From contig CAZRXM010000011.1 of assembly GCA_964604045.1 (NCBI GenBank), forward strand, positions 1-22,314: a stretch of 22,314 nt of DNA. The letters run 5' to 3'. The stretch comes from DRVP01 sp964604045. GTDB taxonomy: Archaea; Thermoproteota; Bathyarchaeia; Bathyarchaeales; Bathycorpusculaceae. Both the position numbers and the translations under genes were made by a program. Numbering within the stretch: the first letter of the stretch is position 1; the number at the start of each line of letters is the position of its first letter. Shown piece after piece: positions 15,534 through 21,609 of the stretch. The notes below the pieces were generated by a model. The model was not told the origin of the DNA and did not search any database. It saw nothing but the letters and a program-made list of their open reading frames with translations.

Positions 15534-15569
15534 TTTTTTACCGACAAATAAATACGTTACGGTAAAAAA
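15534..15569. promoter_or_regulatory. Perfect 10-bp inverted repeat around the alba TATA box
   Basis: TTTTTTACCG at 15534-15543 and its exact reverse complement CGGTAAAAAA at 15560-15569 flank 16 bases that contain AAATAAATA (15546-15554), the likely alba TATA box on the minus strand. The arm centres are 26 bp apart. A dimeric or tetrameric regulator bound here would block the alba core promoter; the Lrp-like protein encoded next door is the natural candidate, by inference. Confidence 0.6.
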
Positions 15570-15595
15570 TTCTAGGCTAACTTGCACCCATAACG

Positions 15596-15609
15596 ATCTG
15601 CCAGCAGAT
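15596..15609. promoter_or_regulatory. Palindrome ATCTGC-CA-GCAGAT before the regulator TATA box
   Basis: A perfect 6-bp dyad with a 2-bp spacer sits 8 bases upstream of the TATA-like ATTTAAATA at 15618-15626. The position, at or just above the BRE of the regulator promoter, suits an operator. It is a different sequence from the repeat at the alba TATA box. Confidence 0.5.
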
Positions 15610-15617
15610 TTGCAAAC

Positions 15618-15626
15618 ATTTAAATA
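15618..15626 (+). promoter_or_regulatory. TATA-like box near the regulator start
   Basis: ATTTAAATA lies only 3 bases before the first ATG (15629) of the regulator gene. If it is the real TATA box, transcription would begin near 15648 and the ATG would be outside the mRNA; see the regulator entry. Confidence 0.45.
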
Positions 15627-15628
15627 AC

Positions 15629-16132
15629 ATGCACCTTTGTAAAGGTAAAACAAAAACAAGGTCGCAGCTTCGCTTGGAAACTTTATCCAAACGTTCAATA
15701 CAACTGCTCAAACTGCTTTACGAGAAAGGACAATTGATAAGCATATACTCAGTGAATGTAAAACAGGGCGACCTTGCAAAAGAGTTGGGCGTAAGCAGGC
15801 AGGCCCTAAACCTTCACCTCAAAAAACTGAGAAACTTGAACTACATAAGAACGGGGAGAGGCTTCATAGATATAACAGAGAAAGGCCTGAACGCTTTAGG
15901 AGCCTTTTCGACACCAACTTTCATACTTGTCAAAGTTGTTCCAGGGATGAGAAGCAGAGTTTACGCGAAGATCAAGGAGCTGAAGGTTCAAAAGGCGTTT
16001 AGAGTAGCGGGCGACGTGGACGCCGTCTTGATGGTGGAGAGAAACAGCCTCAACGAAGTTTTGAAATCATTGTCAGAGATTGAAGGCATAAAAGCTACAA
16101 AATCCTATGTATCAATAGAGCCAATAAAATGA
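15629..16132 (+). CDS. Lrp/AsnC-like transcriptional regulator
   Basis: A DNA-binding regulator of at most 167 residues. It has an N-terminal winged helix-turn-helix (about residues 20-90, with GDLAKELGVSRQALNLHLKKL as the recognition part and a wing around GRGFIDIT). A C-terminal RAM-like ligand and oligomerisation domain follows (TFILVKVVPGMRSRVYAKIKEL to the end), as in Lrp/AsnC proteins; the effector is unknown. The ATG at 15629 has no SD and lies too close to a TATA box. The in-frame TTG at 15674, after AAGGT, would remove 15 residues and may be the true start. It ends 12 bases before sucC and probably shares its transcript. Binding to the two palindromes in front of it is inferred. Confidence 0.8.
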   Translation: MHLCKGKTKTRSQLRLETLSKRSIQLLKLLYEKGQLISIYSVNVKQGDLAKELGVSRQALNLHLKKLRNLNYIRTGRGFIDITEKGLNALGAFSTPTFILVKVVPGMRSRVYAKIKELKVQKAFRVAGDVDAVLMVERNSLNEVLKSLSEIEGIKATKSYVSIEPIK

Positions 16133-16144
16133 GGCTGCCCCTTC

Positions 16145-17281
16145 ATGAGGCTTCTGGAATATGAAGCGAAAAGAATTCTGGCAGAATACGGAATCCCAAC
16201 ACCGAAAGGTGGATTGGCAACGAATGTAGCAGAAGCCCGTAAAATAGCCCAAAATTTAAAACCACCAGTTGTCGTCAAGGCGCAAGTTCCTGTGGCTGGA
16301 AGAGGGAAGGCTGGTGGCATAATATTCGCCGAGTCAACTTCAGAGGTGGAAGAAGCCGCCCAAAAATTATTCACCATGAAAATAAAAGGAATGCCTGTTC
16401 GATGCCTATGGATCGAGGAAAAAGTTCAAGCTGAGAAAGAACTGTACTTTGGGATGACCATTGACAGGGTTAACAAAACCTATGTGATGATAGGTTCAAC
16501 TGAAGGCGGCGTGGACATAGAAGAGGTTGCGGAGAAAGCTCCGGAAAAAGTTTTAAGGCATCCCGTAAATCCCCTTCACGGCTTTCGGTTATACCATGCT
16601 AGGCAAATCGCAAAAAGCATGGGTTACGCTGGAATCAGACTTTTAACTCTTTCAAGTATCTTCCAAAGCCTTTACGAAGCTGGGATGGACTGTGATGCAG
16701 AACTAATCGAGATGAACCCTCTCGTTGAAACACGTGAAGGAAGCTTTGTGGCTGTAGACGCTAGAATAATAGTCGACGACAACGCCCTCTTTCGTCACCC
16801 GGAGTTCAAAGACAGAACTTTAAAAAATGAGCTATCTCCGCTGGAGATTGAGGCAGCTCAAAACGACTTGGCTTACGTGAAACTTGACGGGGATATAGGC
16901 GTGATAGGCAACGGAGCTGGACTTGTAATGGCAACGCTGGATGCAATACAGCTTTATGGTGGTAGACCCGCAAACTTCCTTGACGTGGGAGGCGGTGCCC
17001 CCTCAGAAAAGATTGCTGCAGCCCTTCGAATAGTGCTCCTCGACCCAGATGTTAAAGCGATACTTGTGAACATTTTAGGCGGAATAACTCGCTGTGACGA
17101 GGTGGCAAAGGGGATTCTGCAAGCTGAAGAAAGGCTCGGTATTAAAAAGCCAATGGTCATCCGTTTGGTTGGGACAAACGAGGAAGAGGGGAGGCGCATA
17201 TTGGCTGAAGCGGGGATTCACGTTTTGGACAGCATGGAAGAAGCAGCTAAGCAGGTGGTGGAGATAGCAAAGGGGTTGTAA
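16145..17281 (+). CDS. sucC: Succinyl-CoA synthetase, beta subunit (ADP-forming)
   Basis: SucC with SucD converts succinyl-CoA, ADP and phosphate to succinate, CoA and ATP, or the reverse. The 378-residue protein has an ATP-grasp domain in its N-terminal two thirds, with YGIPTPKG, VVVKAQVPVAGRGKAGG, WIEEKV and the metal-binding ELIEMNPLVE. The C-terminal CoA-ligase domain contains GNGAGLVMATLD, FLDVGGGA and VNILGGITRCDEVA. Length matches the family. The ATG at 16145 follows TGAGG (16130-16134) by 10 bases, which overlaps the stop of the regulator gene. Related acyl-CoA synthetases exist, but the separate alpha gene directly downstream supports SucCD. Confidence 0.93.
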   Translation: MRLLEYEAKRILAEYGIPTPKGGLATNVAEARKIAQNLKPPVVVKAQVPVAGRGKAGGIIFAESTSEVEEAAQKLFTMKIKGMPVRCLWIEEKVQAEKELYFGMTIDRVNKTYVMIGSTEGGVDIEEVAEKAPEKVLRHPVNPLHGFRLYHARQIAKSMGYAGIRLLTLSSIFQSLYEAGMDCDAELIEMNPLVETREGSFVAVDARIIVDDNALFRHPEFKDRTLKNELSPLEIEAAQNDLAYVKLDGDIGVIGNGAGLVMATLDAIQLYGGRPANFLDVGGGAPSEKIAAALRIVLLDPDVKAILVNILGGITRCDEVAKGILQAEERLGIKKPMVIRLVGTNEEEGRRILAEAGIHVLDSMEEAAKQVVEIAKGL

Positions 17282-17282
17282 A

Positions 17283-18158
17283 ATGGGCATAATTGTCGGA
17301 AAAGAAACAAGAGCGATCGTTCAAGGCATAACGGGGGCGCAAGGAAGTTTTCATACAAAACTAATGCTTGAATATGGCACGAAAATAGTGGCTGGTGTAA
17401 CCCCTGGGAAGGGTGGGACATCCGTCCATGGTGTACCAGTATACGATACTGTTAAAGAAGCCCTAGAAAAACATCCAGCAAACGCTTCGATAATATTTGT
17501 TCCAGCACCATTTGCGGCTGAAGCTGCGATAGAGGCTATAGAAAACGGGATCAAGGTGGTCGTTATTATAACAGAACATATCCCTATCAAGGACACTGTA
17601 AATGTTATGGCTTACGCCCGCCAAACAGGTGCGACAATCATAGGCCCAAACACACCCGGAATAATTACGCCTGGAGAATGCAAACTGGGCATAATGCCAT
17701 CCCACGTGTTCAAGCCGGGAAATGTGGGCATAATATCTAGGAGCGGAACATTAACTTACGAAATCGCCGCAAGCTTAACTAAGAAACAATTGGGGCAATC
17801 AACATGTATTGGCTTAGGCGGCGATCCCATAGTTGGCTTAAACTTTATCGATGTATTGAAACTTTTTGAAAAAGATCCACAAACAGAAGCAGTTGTTCTT
17901 ATTGGGGAAATCGGAGGAAACCTTGAAGAAATTGCAGCAGAGTACATAGCGAGAGAAAAATATCCAAAACCCGTGGTAGCTTTTATAGCTGGTCGTACAG
18001 CACCTCCAGGTAAACGCATGGGTCATGCTGGCGCAATAATAATGGGGAGAGCTGGGACTGCTGAAAGCAAGATTGAAGCTTTTAGAAAGGCCTGTGTTGA
18101 AGTTGCCGAAAAGCCAAGCGATGTAGCTACAATACTACAAAAACTCCTCAATATGTAA
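17283..18158 (+). CDS. sucD: Succinyl-CoA synthetase, alpha subunit
   Basis: The alpha chain binds CoA through an N-terminal Rossmann domain (VQGITGAQGSFHTKLMLEYGT) and carries the phosphorylated catalytic histidine, His248, in RMGHAGAI near the C terminus. Other family motifs are GVTPGKGG, GPNTPGIITP, SRSGTLTYE, GLGGDPIVG and VLIGEIGG. The 291-residue length is normal. It starts one base after the sucC stop with the SD AAAGGGG at 17270-17276, so the subunits are co-expressed. With KorABC it could form a 2-oxoglutarate to succinate segment that yields ATP and reduced ferredoxin. Confidence 0.95.
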   Translation: MGIIVGKETRAIVQGITGAQGSFHTKLMLEYGTKIVAGVTPGKGGTSVHGVPVYDTVKEALEKHPANASIIFVPAPFAAEAAIEAIENGIKVVVIITEHIPIKDTVNVMAYARQTGATIIGPNTPGIITPGECKLGIMPSHVFKPGNVGIISRSGTLTYEIAASLTKKQLGQSTCIGLGGDPIVGLNFIDVLKLFEKDPQTEAVVLIGEIGGNLEEIAAEYIAREKYPKPVVAFIAGRTAPPGKRMGHAGAIIMGRAGTAESKIEAFRKACVEVAEKPSDVATILQKLLNM

Positions 18159-18185
18159 AAGCTGCGACCCCATAACAAGCAAAAA

Positions 18186-18196
18186 GTATATCTATA
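18186..18196 (+). promoter_or_regulatory. TATA box of the L40e gene
   Basis: GTATATCTATA after an A-rich stretch lies about 44 bases before the ATG at 18235. It predicts transcription start near 18217 and a leader of about 18 nt that includes the SD GAGGG. Confidence 0.6.
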
Positions 18197-18234
18197 CGGT
18201 CTTTCATGGCTTGTAGCTGCAGAGGGTTAAATTA

Positions 18235-18396
18235 ATGCCCATTATGGACCCCTACAAAAAAGCCCTTGCTCAGCAGCGTAGACTCTACGTTAAGATATGC
18301 AGGGAATGTGGTGTCAGAAACGCTGCGACAGCAAATAAATGCAGAAAATGCCGCAGTAAGAACCTCCGATGGAAAAAGAGGGAAGTAATCAAGTAG
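18235..18396 (+). CDS. rpl40e: Ribosomal protein L40e
   Basis: A 53-residue basic zinc-ribbon protein of the large ribosomal subunit. Reading from ATG 18235 gives MPIMDPYKKALAQQRRLYVK, then a four-cysteine zinc site in ICRECGVRNAATANKCRKC, and a basic tail ending WKKREVIK. The Cys-X2-Cys/Cys-X2-Cys spacing and the conserved NLRWKKRE-like end match archaeal L40e. GAGGG at 18222-18226 lies 8 bases before the start. A second in-frame ATG (18244) is possible. It has its own TATA box and follows sucD by 76 bases. Confidence 0.92.
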   Translation: MPIMDPYKKALAQQRRLYVKICRECGVRNAATANKCRKCRSKNLRWKKREVIK

Positions 18397-18456
18397 GAAC
18401 AAGACATTTTCGTTAAAAATTCTAGCATTCTTTATGAACAATTTTAAAAAGGAAAA

Positions 18457-18465
18457 TTATAAAAA
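18457..18465 (+). promoter_or_regulatory. TATA box of the microprotein gene
   Basis: TTATAAAAA preceded by GGAAAA (18451-18456, a good BRE) is among the best promoter matches in the window. It predicts transcription start near 18487, giving a 29-nt leader with the SD GAGGTG at 18503-18508. Confidence 0.6.
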
Positions 18466-18515
18466 ATATTTTAGCATAAACCTTAAACCAGTTATTAGTT
18501 TTGAGGTGTAACTAA

Positions 18516-18575
18516 GTGTCGTGCAAGAAGAAAGCCACGAAGAAGAAGAAAACCAAAGAAGAGAAAGAGAAGTAA
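18516..18575 (+). CDS. 19-residue lysine-rich microprotein
   Basis: A GTG at 18516 opens a 19-codon frame that reads MSCKKKATKKKKTKEEKEK and stops at TAA 18573-18575. Ten of 19 residues are lysine and one is cysteine. The start is preceded by GAGGTG, a six-base match to the archaeal anti-SD, with a 7-nt spacer, and by a strong BRE/TATA with correct spacing. No other gene uses that promoter and SD: the next gene is on the other strand. The function is unknown. A basic peptide next to a ribosomal protein gene could bind RNA or the ribosome, which is inference. It could be chance, but the three signals together argue for expression. Confidence 0.6.
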   Translation: MSCKKKATKKKKTKEEKEK

Positions 18576-18604
18576 AACGTATCAGTAGCATAGGTCCATT
18601 TACT

Positions 18605-18616
18605 ATATTTTTCTCA
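18605..18616 (+). terminator. T-rich tract after the microprotein gene
   Basis: ATATTTTTCTCA lies about 30 bases after the microprotein stop and next to the end of the opposing DUF116 gene. It is a plausible archaeal U-rich terminator; no hairpin precedes it. Confidence 0.3.
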
Positions 18617-18617
18617 T

Positions 18618-19232
18618 TTATAGAATCCTTAACAGTGTTTCCAAATTGAAAAAAGTGTTTGCGCATCCATTCCTTAAAAGTGGCACAGCTTGGCCAGCGA
18701 TGTTCATTTGCTCTAAAACCTTCCCGGCAATTTTTAGTTCCTCACCGCATGCAACCCCAACAACTCCCTCATACTTCTTCATTTTTAAGATCCTAGAGAT
18801 ACAAGACCCACCTGGCAAAATATAAACGTCATATCCCTTCCTTTCCGCGATAGAAACCGCCCTATTAATTAGGCAGTCTGGAGAGCAGTGAGCACAAACA
18901 TACGTTGGCATCTCGTGGTTAAACAAAGCATTGCAACGGTTGTCCATGAATTTTCTTGAGCAATGAGGCAGAAAAAGCGCCCTTTTTTCCGTCTCCTTAA
19001 ATTTTTCTCTCTCCAGAAAATTTCTTGTTTCGATGTCAACCAAGTCCTCTAAAAGCTGGATGGCGTCCGTTAAGTTCAGCCCAGTTAACTCTTCAATTCG
19101 GAATTTTTTTACGATGTCTTTTAAGGTTTCGCCGACTTTCTCATGCATTTTCTTTTCGTAGCTAACCCTGGCGACTTCCTTAAAAAAGAATCGCGAGATC
19201 CTCGTAAGGTCGAATGTAAATTTATATGGCAT
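18618..19232 (-). CDS. DUF116-family protein
   Basis: A 204-residue cysteine-rich protein matching the DUF116 family of archaea and anaerobic bacteria. After a helical N-terminal region of about 90 residues comes RALFLPHCSRKF, then CNALFNH, YVCAHCSPDCLINRA, and VYILPGGSCISRILKMKKYEGVVGVACGEEL, which carry the conserved cysteines. The cysteine pattern suggests metal or Fe-S binding, but no biochemical role is established that I know of. The ATG at 19232 has no strong SD and lies about 28 bases from a TTTAAA core, so the message may be nearly leaderless. It is divergent from the 136-residue hypothetical gene. Confidence 0.85.
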   Translation of the reverse strand: MPYKFTFDLTRISRFFFKEVARVSYEKKMHEKVGETLKDIVKKFRIEELTGLNLTDAIQLLEDLVDIETRNFLEREKFKETEKRALFLPHCSRKFMDNRCNALFNHEMPTYVCAHCSPDCLINRAVSIAERKGYDVYILPGGSCISRILKMKKYEGVVGVACGEELKIAGKVLEQMNIAGQAVPLLRNGCANTFFNLETLLRIL

Positions 19233-19255
19233 ATGACCTATAAGAGGTGAACAAA

Positions 19256-19265
19256 CCTTTAAAAT
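19256..19265. promoter_or_regulatory. Symmetric TATA element between two divergent genes
   Basis: CTTTAAAATT contains the self-complementary TTTAAA. It is about 28 bases from the DUF116 start on the minus strand and about 50 bases from the GTG of the plus-strand gene. It could therefore serve a nearly leaderless message one way and an SD-led message the other way. Confidence 0.4.
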
Positions 19266-19309
19266 TAACTCCCAACTAGTATTCTATCTAATGTCTTGGA
19301 GGTTAACAT

Positions 19310-19720
19310 GTGGGTCTGCTGGATTTTATAAGGAAGAGAAGGAGAGAAGGCACTGAAATCAAAACTGAACAACAAAGGCAGATAACCGAGCTTGAACAAC
19401 TATGCGGTGATGATAAGGAAACCTATGAAGCTTTGCTTAATACTATGTTCCTCGATCCTCGTAAAGTTGGTGTGACAATGAAGGAGGCGGCAGAAACTGC
19501 CAAGAAATTTGAGAAAGAGAACGATTTAGTAAGGGCGAAGGTTTGGTATCAAATTGCTGGAGGACTTGCCATATACGAGGGTGATGTGGAAAAAGTTGTT
19601 GAGTACTTCGGCAAATGTGAGAAGCTGTCCGGAGTCAGTTACCCTATCTTAAAGAATCCCGAAAAAGCGGTCGCTAAAGCCCAAGAATATTACAAAAAAT
19701 ATCTAGTGTCCGCGTCATAA
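19310..19720 (+). CDS. Hypothetical protein, helical, TPR-like
   Basis: I do not recognise this 136-residue protein. It is soluble and charged, with a basic N-terminal helix (LLDFIRKRRREG) and predicted helices throughout. The segment from about residue 75, ARVWYQIAGGLAIYEGDVEKVVEYFGKCEKL-like in layout, resembles a tetratricopeptide-type helical pair, followed by a second pair with EKAVAKAQEYYKKYL. There is no signal peptide or membrane segment. The start is GTG 19310 with a perfect GGAGGT at 19298-19303 and a 6-nt spacer, so it is very likely a real gene. It converges on the zinc-ribbon/coiled-coil gene with a 13-base gap. Confidence 0.75.
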   Translation: MGLLDFIRKRRREGTEIKTEQQRQITELEQLCGDDKETYEALLNTMFLDPRKVGVTMKEAAETAKKFEKENDLVRAKVWYQIAGGLAIYEGDVEKVVEYFGKCEKLSGVSYPILKNPEKAVAKAQEYYKKYLVSAS

Positions 19721-19733
19721 CTGTTCTGTTTGT

Positions 19734-20156
19734 CTATTTCTCCTCTTCTGTGTATCCAAGCAATTCTCTGAGGGACTTGACCTCTTCCCGTAACATGTTC
19801 ACTTCGCTTTCTAAGGCACTTATCTTTGATTCCGCGGCTTTCTTCAACTTTTCAATTTCAATCAGTAGGTTGGCCCGTTCGGTTTCAAGGGTCTTTATTT
19901 TTTCCCGCAAATTTTTCAGCGTCTGCATAAGTTCCCCCTTTATTTCCCTTATTCTTTCAACCATGTTTTTAATGCTTACTGTTCCCTTTTCGCTTTCTCT
20001 CTCATTTTTTACAACCGTTGCCCTAAACCTAGCCCCACAGTTTTTGCATTCAAAGAGGCCCATAAGCCTGGGTGCATTTTCAGTTCCGTGTAAAGGAAAA
20101 TTCCATGTCTTCACAGTTTCAGGTGTTTCGCTTCCACATTTTGGACATTTAACCAA
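19734..20156 (-). CDS. Zinc-ribbon and coiled-coil protein
   Basis: A 140-residue protein of unknown function. It has an N-terminal zinc ribbon: Cys4-X2-Cys7 in CPKCGSE and a second CKNCGARF pair near residue 37. A long charged helix from about residue 60 to the end follows, with heptad leucines and isoleucines (LMQTLKNLREKIKTLE, IEIEKLKK, ALESEVNMLREEVKSLRELL) typical of a coiled coil. A nucleic-acid or protein-binding adaptor is plausible but not shown. The start is TTG 20156 with AAGGG about 9 bases upstream. A perfect palindrome lies 23 bases upstream of the start, at the likely transcription start, downstream of tfb on the same strand. Confidence 0.78.
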   Translation of the reverse strand: MVKCPKCGSETPETVKTWNFPLHGTENAPRLMGLFECKNCGARFRATVVKNERESEKGTVSIKNMVERIREIKGELMQTLKNLREKIKTLETERANLLIEIEKLKKAAESKISALESEVNMLREEVKSLRELLGYTEEEK

Positions 20157-20178
20157 ATTACTGACCCTTACCTAATAG

Positions 20179-20193
20179 TAGTCTCGGAGACTA
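20179..20193. promoter_or_regulatory. Palindrome TAGTCTC-G-GAGACTA
   Basis: A perfect 7-bp dyad with a single central base, between tfb and the zinc-ribbon/coiled-coil gene. On the minus strand it follows a TATA-like ATTTTAG (20192-20198) and precedes the predicted start near 20169, an operator position. As RNA the one-base loop is too tight for a good hairpin, so a DNA site is more likely. Confidence 0.5.
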
Positions 20194-20235
20194 AAATGTT
20201 TTGCCGTGAATACCACTTTAAGGAGGCACTATGGG

Positions 20236-20244
20236 TTAAAAAAG
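20236..20244 (-). terminator. T-rich terminator tract after tfb
   Basis: On the minus strand CTTTTTTAA begins about 8 bases after the tfb stop codon. Such a U-run directly after a stop is a typical archaeal intrinsic termination signal. Confidence 0.5.
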
Positions 20245-20251
20245 TAGGGGG

Positions 20252-21211
20252 TCAGAGGCTTATATTGAACATTAGACGTTCAACAAGCTCCTTGTAGCGG
20301 TTTCTGATGGTGACTTCAGTTACTTGAGCTATTTCCGCTATCTCTCTCTGTGTCTTCCTCTCTCCCGTCAACACTGAAGCTATATAGCTTGCAGCAGCCG
20401 CTATACCAGTCGGACCCCTTCCAGAGGTAAGTTTTAACTCTCTAGCTGCTGCTAAGATTTTGTGGGCTATTTCCTCCACTTTGCCCTGCATTGTCAACTG
20501 GTTTGAAAATTTCGTTATGTACTGGCTTGGTTTTAACGGTGGTATAAAGTAGTTTAACTCCTTTATTAGAAAGCGGTAGCTGCGACCAACCTCTTTCTTG
20601 CTGACATTTGAAGCTTGAGCTATTTCTTCTAAAGTTCTTGGTAGCCCGCACTGCCTGCATGCCAAATATATCGCTGCGGATGTGACTCCTTGAATCGATC
20701 TGCCGCGTATGAGTCTTTCTTTAACAGCTTTTCTGTATATGAGGGAAGCTGTCTCCAGCACGTTTTTCGGAAGATTTAGATTGTTGGCAATTTTTGTTAT
20801 TTCTGAAAGTGCAAATGCTAGGTTGCGTTCTGTGGCGTCGGACACTCTGATTCGTCGTTGCCATTTTCTGAGACGATAGACTTGGGCCTTCTGCCCAGGG
20901 GACAAGCCCTTTCCGTAGACGTCACGATCATGCCAATCAATCATCGTGGATAAGCCTTTATCGTGTATGGTGTACGTTAATGGCGCTCCTACTCTGGTTC
21001 TTTTAGCTCTTTGTTCGTCGTCAAAGGCCCTCCATTCCGGTCCTCTGTCTGCTAGTTTGGCGGCAATGACGTATCCGCAGTTCATGCAGACAAGTTCAGC
21101 GCATTCATAGTCGCGCATCAACCTTGTGCTGCCGCACTCGGGGCATGACTGAACCTTTGTTTGTGGAGTGTACGATAACGAGTCTGCATCTTCAATTTCA
21201 GGGTCATTCAT
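20252..21211 (-). CDS. tfb: Transcription initiation factor IIB (TFB)
   Basis: TFB recruits RNA polymerase to the TBP-TATA complex and sets the start site. The 319-residue protein has the N-terminal zinc ribbon (Cys23, Cys26, Cys42, Cys45), the B-reader/linker segment (DRGPEWRAFDDEQRAKRTRVG, then THDKGLSTMI-like), and two cyclin-fold repeats (about residues 120-210 and 215-310). The second repeat ends with the BRE-recognition helix-turn-helix REIAEIAQVTEVTIRNRYKEL. Length and order are normal. The ATG overlaps the gar1 stop as ATGA, so the two are co-translated, an arrangement seen in other archaea. It is the only TFB gene in the window. Confidence 0.96.
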   Translation of the reverse strand: MNDPEIEDADSLSYTPQTKVQSCPECGSTRLMRDYECAELVCMNCGYVIAAKLADRGPEWRAFDDEQRAKRTRVGAPLTYTIHDKGLSTMIDWHDRDVYGKGLSPGQKAQVYRLRKWQRRIRVSDATERNLAFALSEITKIANNLNLPKNVLETASLIYRKAVKERLIRGRSIQGVTSAAIYLACRQCGLPRTLEEIAQASNVSKKEVGRSYRFLIKELNYFIPPLKPSQYITKFSNQLTMQGKVEEIAHKILAAARELKLTSGRGPTGIAAAASYIASVLTGERKTQREIAEIAQVTEVTIRNRYKELVERLMFNISL

Positions 21212-21456
21212 TTCTTTCCCCTTCCTTTTTTCGAGGGGAGCACATACAAGACCTTGCCAACTAAAACATCCGGTTTAATGATTTTTGGTTTAACCGCCAC
21301 GTAGGGAGAAGACACAGGGCCAAAAATGTCAAAAACTTCTCCAACATGCTTTAAGTTTTCATCAACCACAGTTTCACCCATTTTAGGCGTGTTTTCAACC
21401 TTTACAATGATGTTCTTGTTTGAGCTAACGTGAAGCACACGGCCCAGTCTAATCAA
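21208..21456 (-). CDS. gar1: H/ACA RNP protein Gar1
   Basis: Gar1 is a small beta-barrel subunit of the archaeal H/ACA ribonucleoprotein that guides pseudouridylation, where it contacts Cbf5. The sequence shows LGRVLHVSSNKNIIVKVE, VVDENLKHVGEVFDIFGPVSSPYVAVKP and a short basic tail PSKKGRGKK, all typical. I place the start at TTG 21456 (MIRLGRVLHVS) because GAGGGA at 21466-21471 lies 9 bases upstream and homologs begin there. The frame is open to TTG 21480, which would add eight residues without an SD. The TATA box predicts transcription start near 21480, so the longer start would need a leaderless TTG. Upstream partner of tfb. Confidence 0.88.
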   Translation of the reverse strand: MIRLGRVLHVSSNKNIIVKVENTPKMGETVVDENLKHVGEVFDIFGPVSSPYVAVKPKIIKPDVLVGKVLYVLPSKKGRGKK

Positions 21457-21501
21457 ACTTTTGGCTCCCTCGAAAAACAAAATGTCAACTCAGAACATGC
21501 T

Positions 21502-21509
21502 ATTTAAAT
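21502..21509 (-). promoter_or_regulatory. TATA box of gar1-tfb
   Basis: ATTTAAAT, preceded on the minus strand by AGAAAG, is centred about 25 bases from 21480 and about 49 bases from the preferred gar1 start at 21456. It gives a leader of about 24 nt containing the SD GAGGGA. Confidence 0.6.
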
Positions 21510-21563
21510 CTTTCTACGTTGCTTTACGTGAAGAGGCTTTTTTCGGTTTTCTGTCGAAACATT

Positions 21564-21571
21564 GATAAATA
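21564..21571 (+). promoter_or_regulatory. TATA box of L7Ae-S28e-L24e
   Basis: GATAAATA lies about 42 bases before the L7Ae ATG and predicts transcription start near 21594. The leader of about 16 nt is just long enough for the SD GGGGTGAGG and too short to hold a kink-turn. Confidence 0.55.
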
Positions 21572-21609
21572 GGTGTTGTTGATTAAGACAATGCACTGGG
21601 GTGAGGCTT

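Noticed and set aside
15477..15698. A 73-codon minus-strand frame overlapping the alba start and the regulator start
   Set aside because: It crosses both promoter regions and the operator-like repeats, has no SD, and its translation matches nothing I recognise.
16480..16510. GTGATGA followed by CTGA, resembling C and D boxes of a guide RNA
   Set aside because: It lies inside sucC in a well-conserved coding stretch, and no matching C'/D' boxes or flanking terminal stem are visible.
18175..18214. ACAAGC and GCTTGT flanking the L40e TATA box
   Set aside because: The arms are only 6 bp and 28 bases apart, which is expected by chance at this scale, and no regulator gene is linked.
20219..20239. 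A strong SD-like AAGGAGG followed by ATG-GGT-TAA, a two-codon frame on the plus strand
   Set aside because: No promoter with suitable spacing is evident, and it lies antisense to the tfb 3' region. A two-codon frame has no coding support and is most likely chance.
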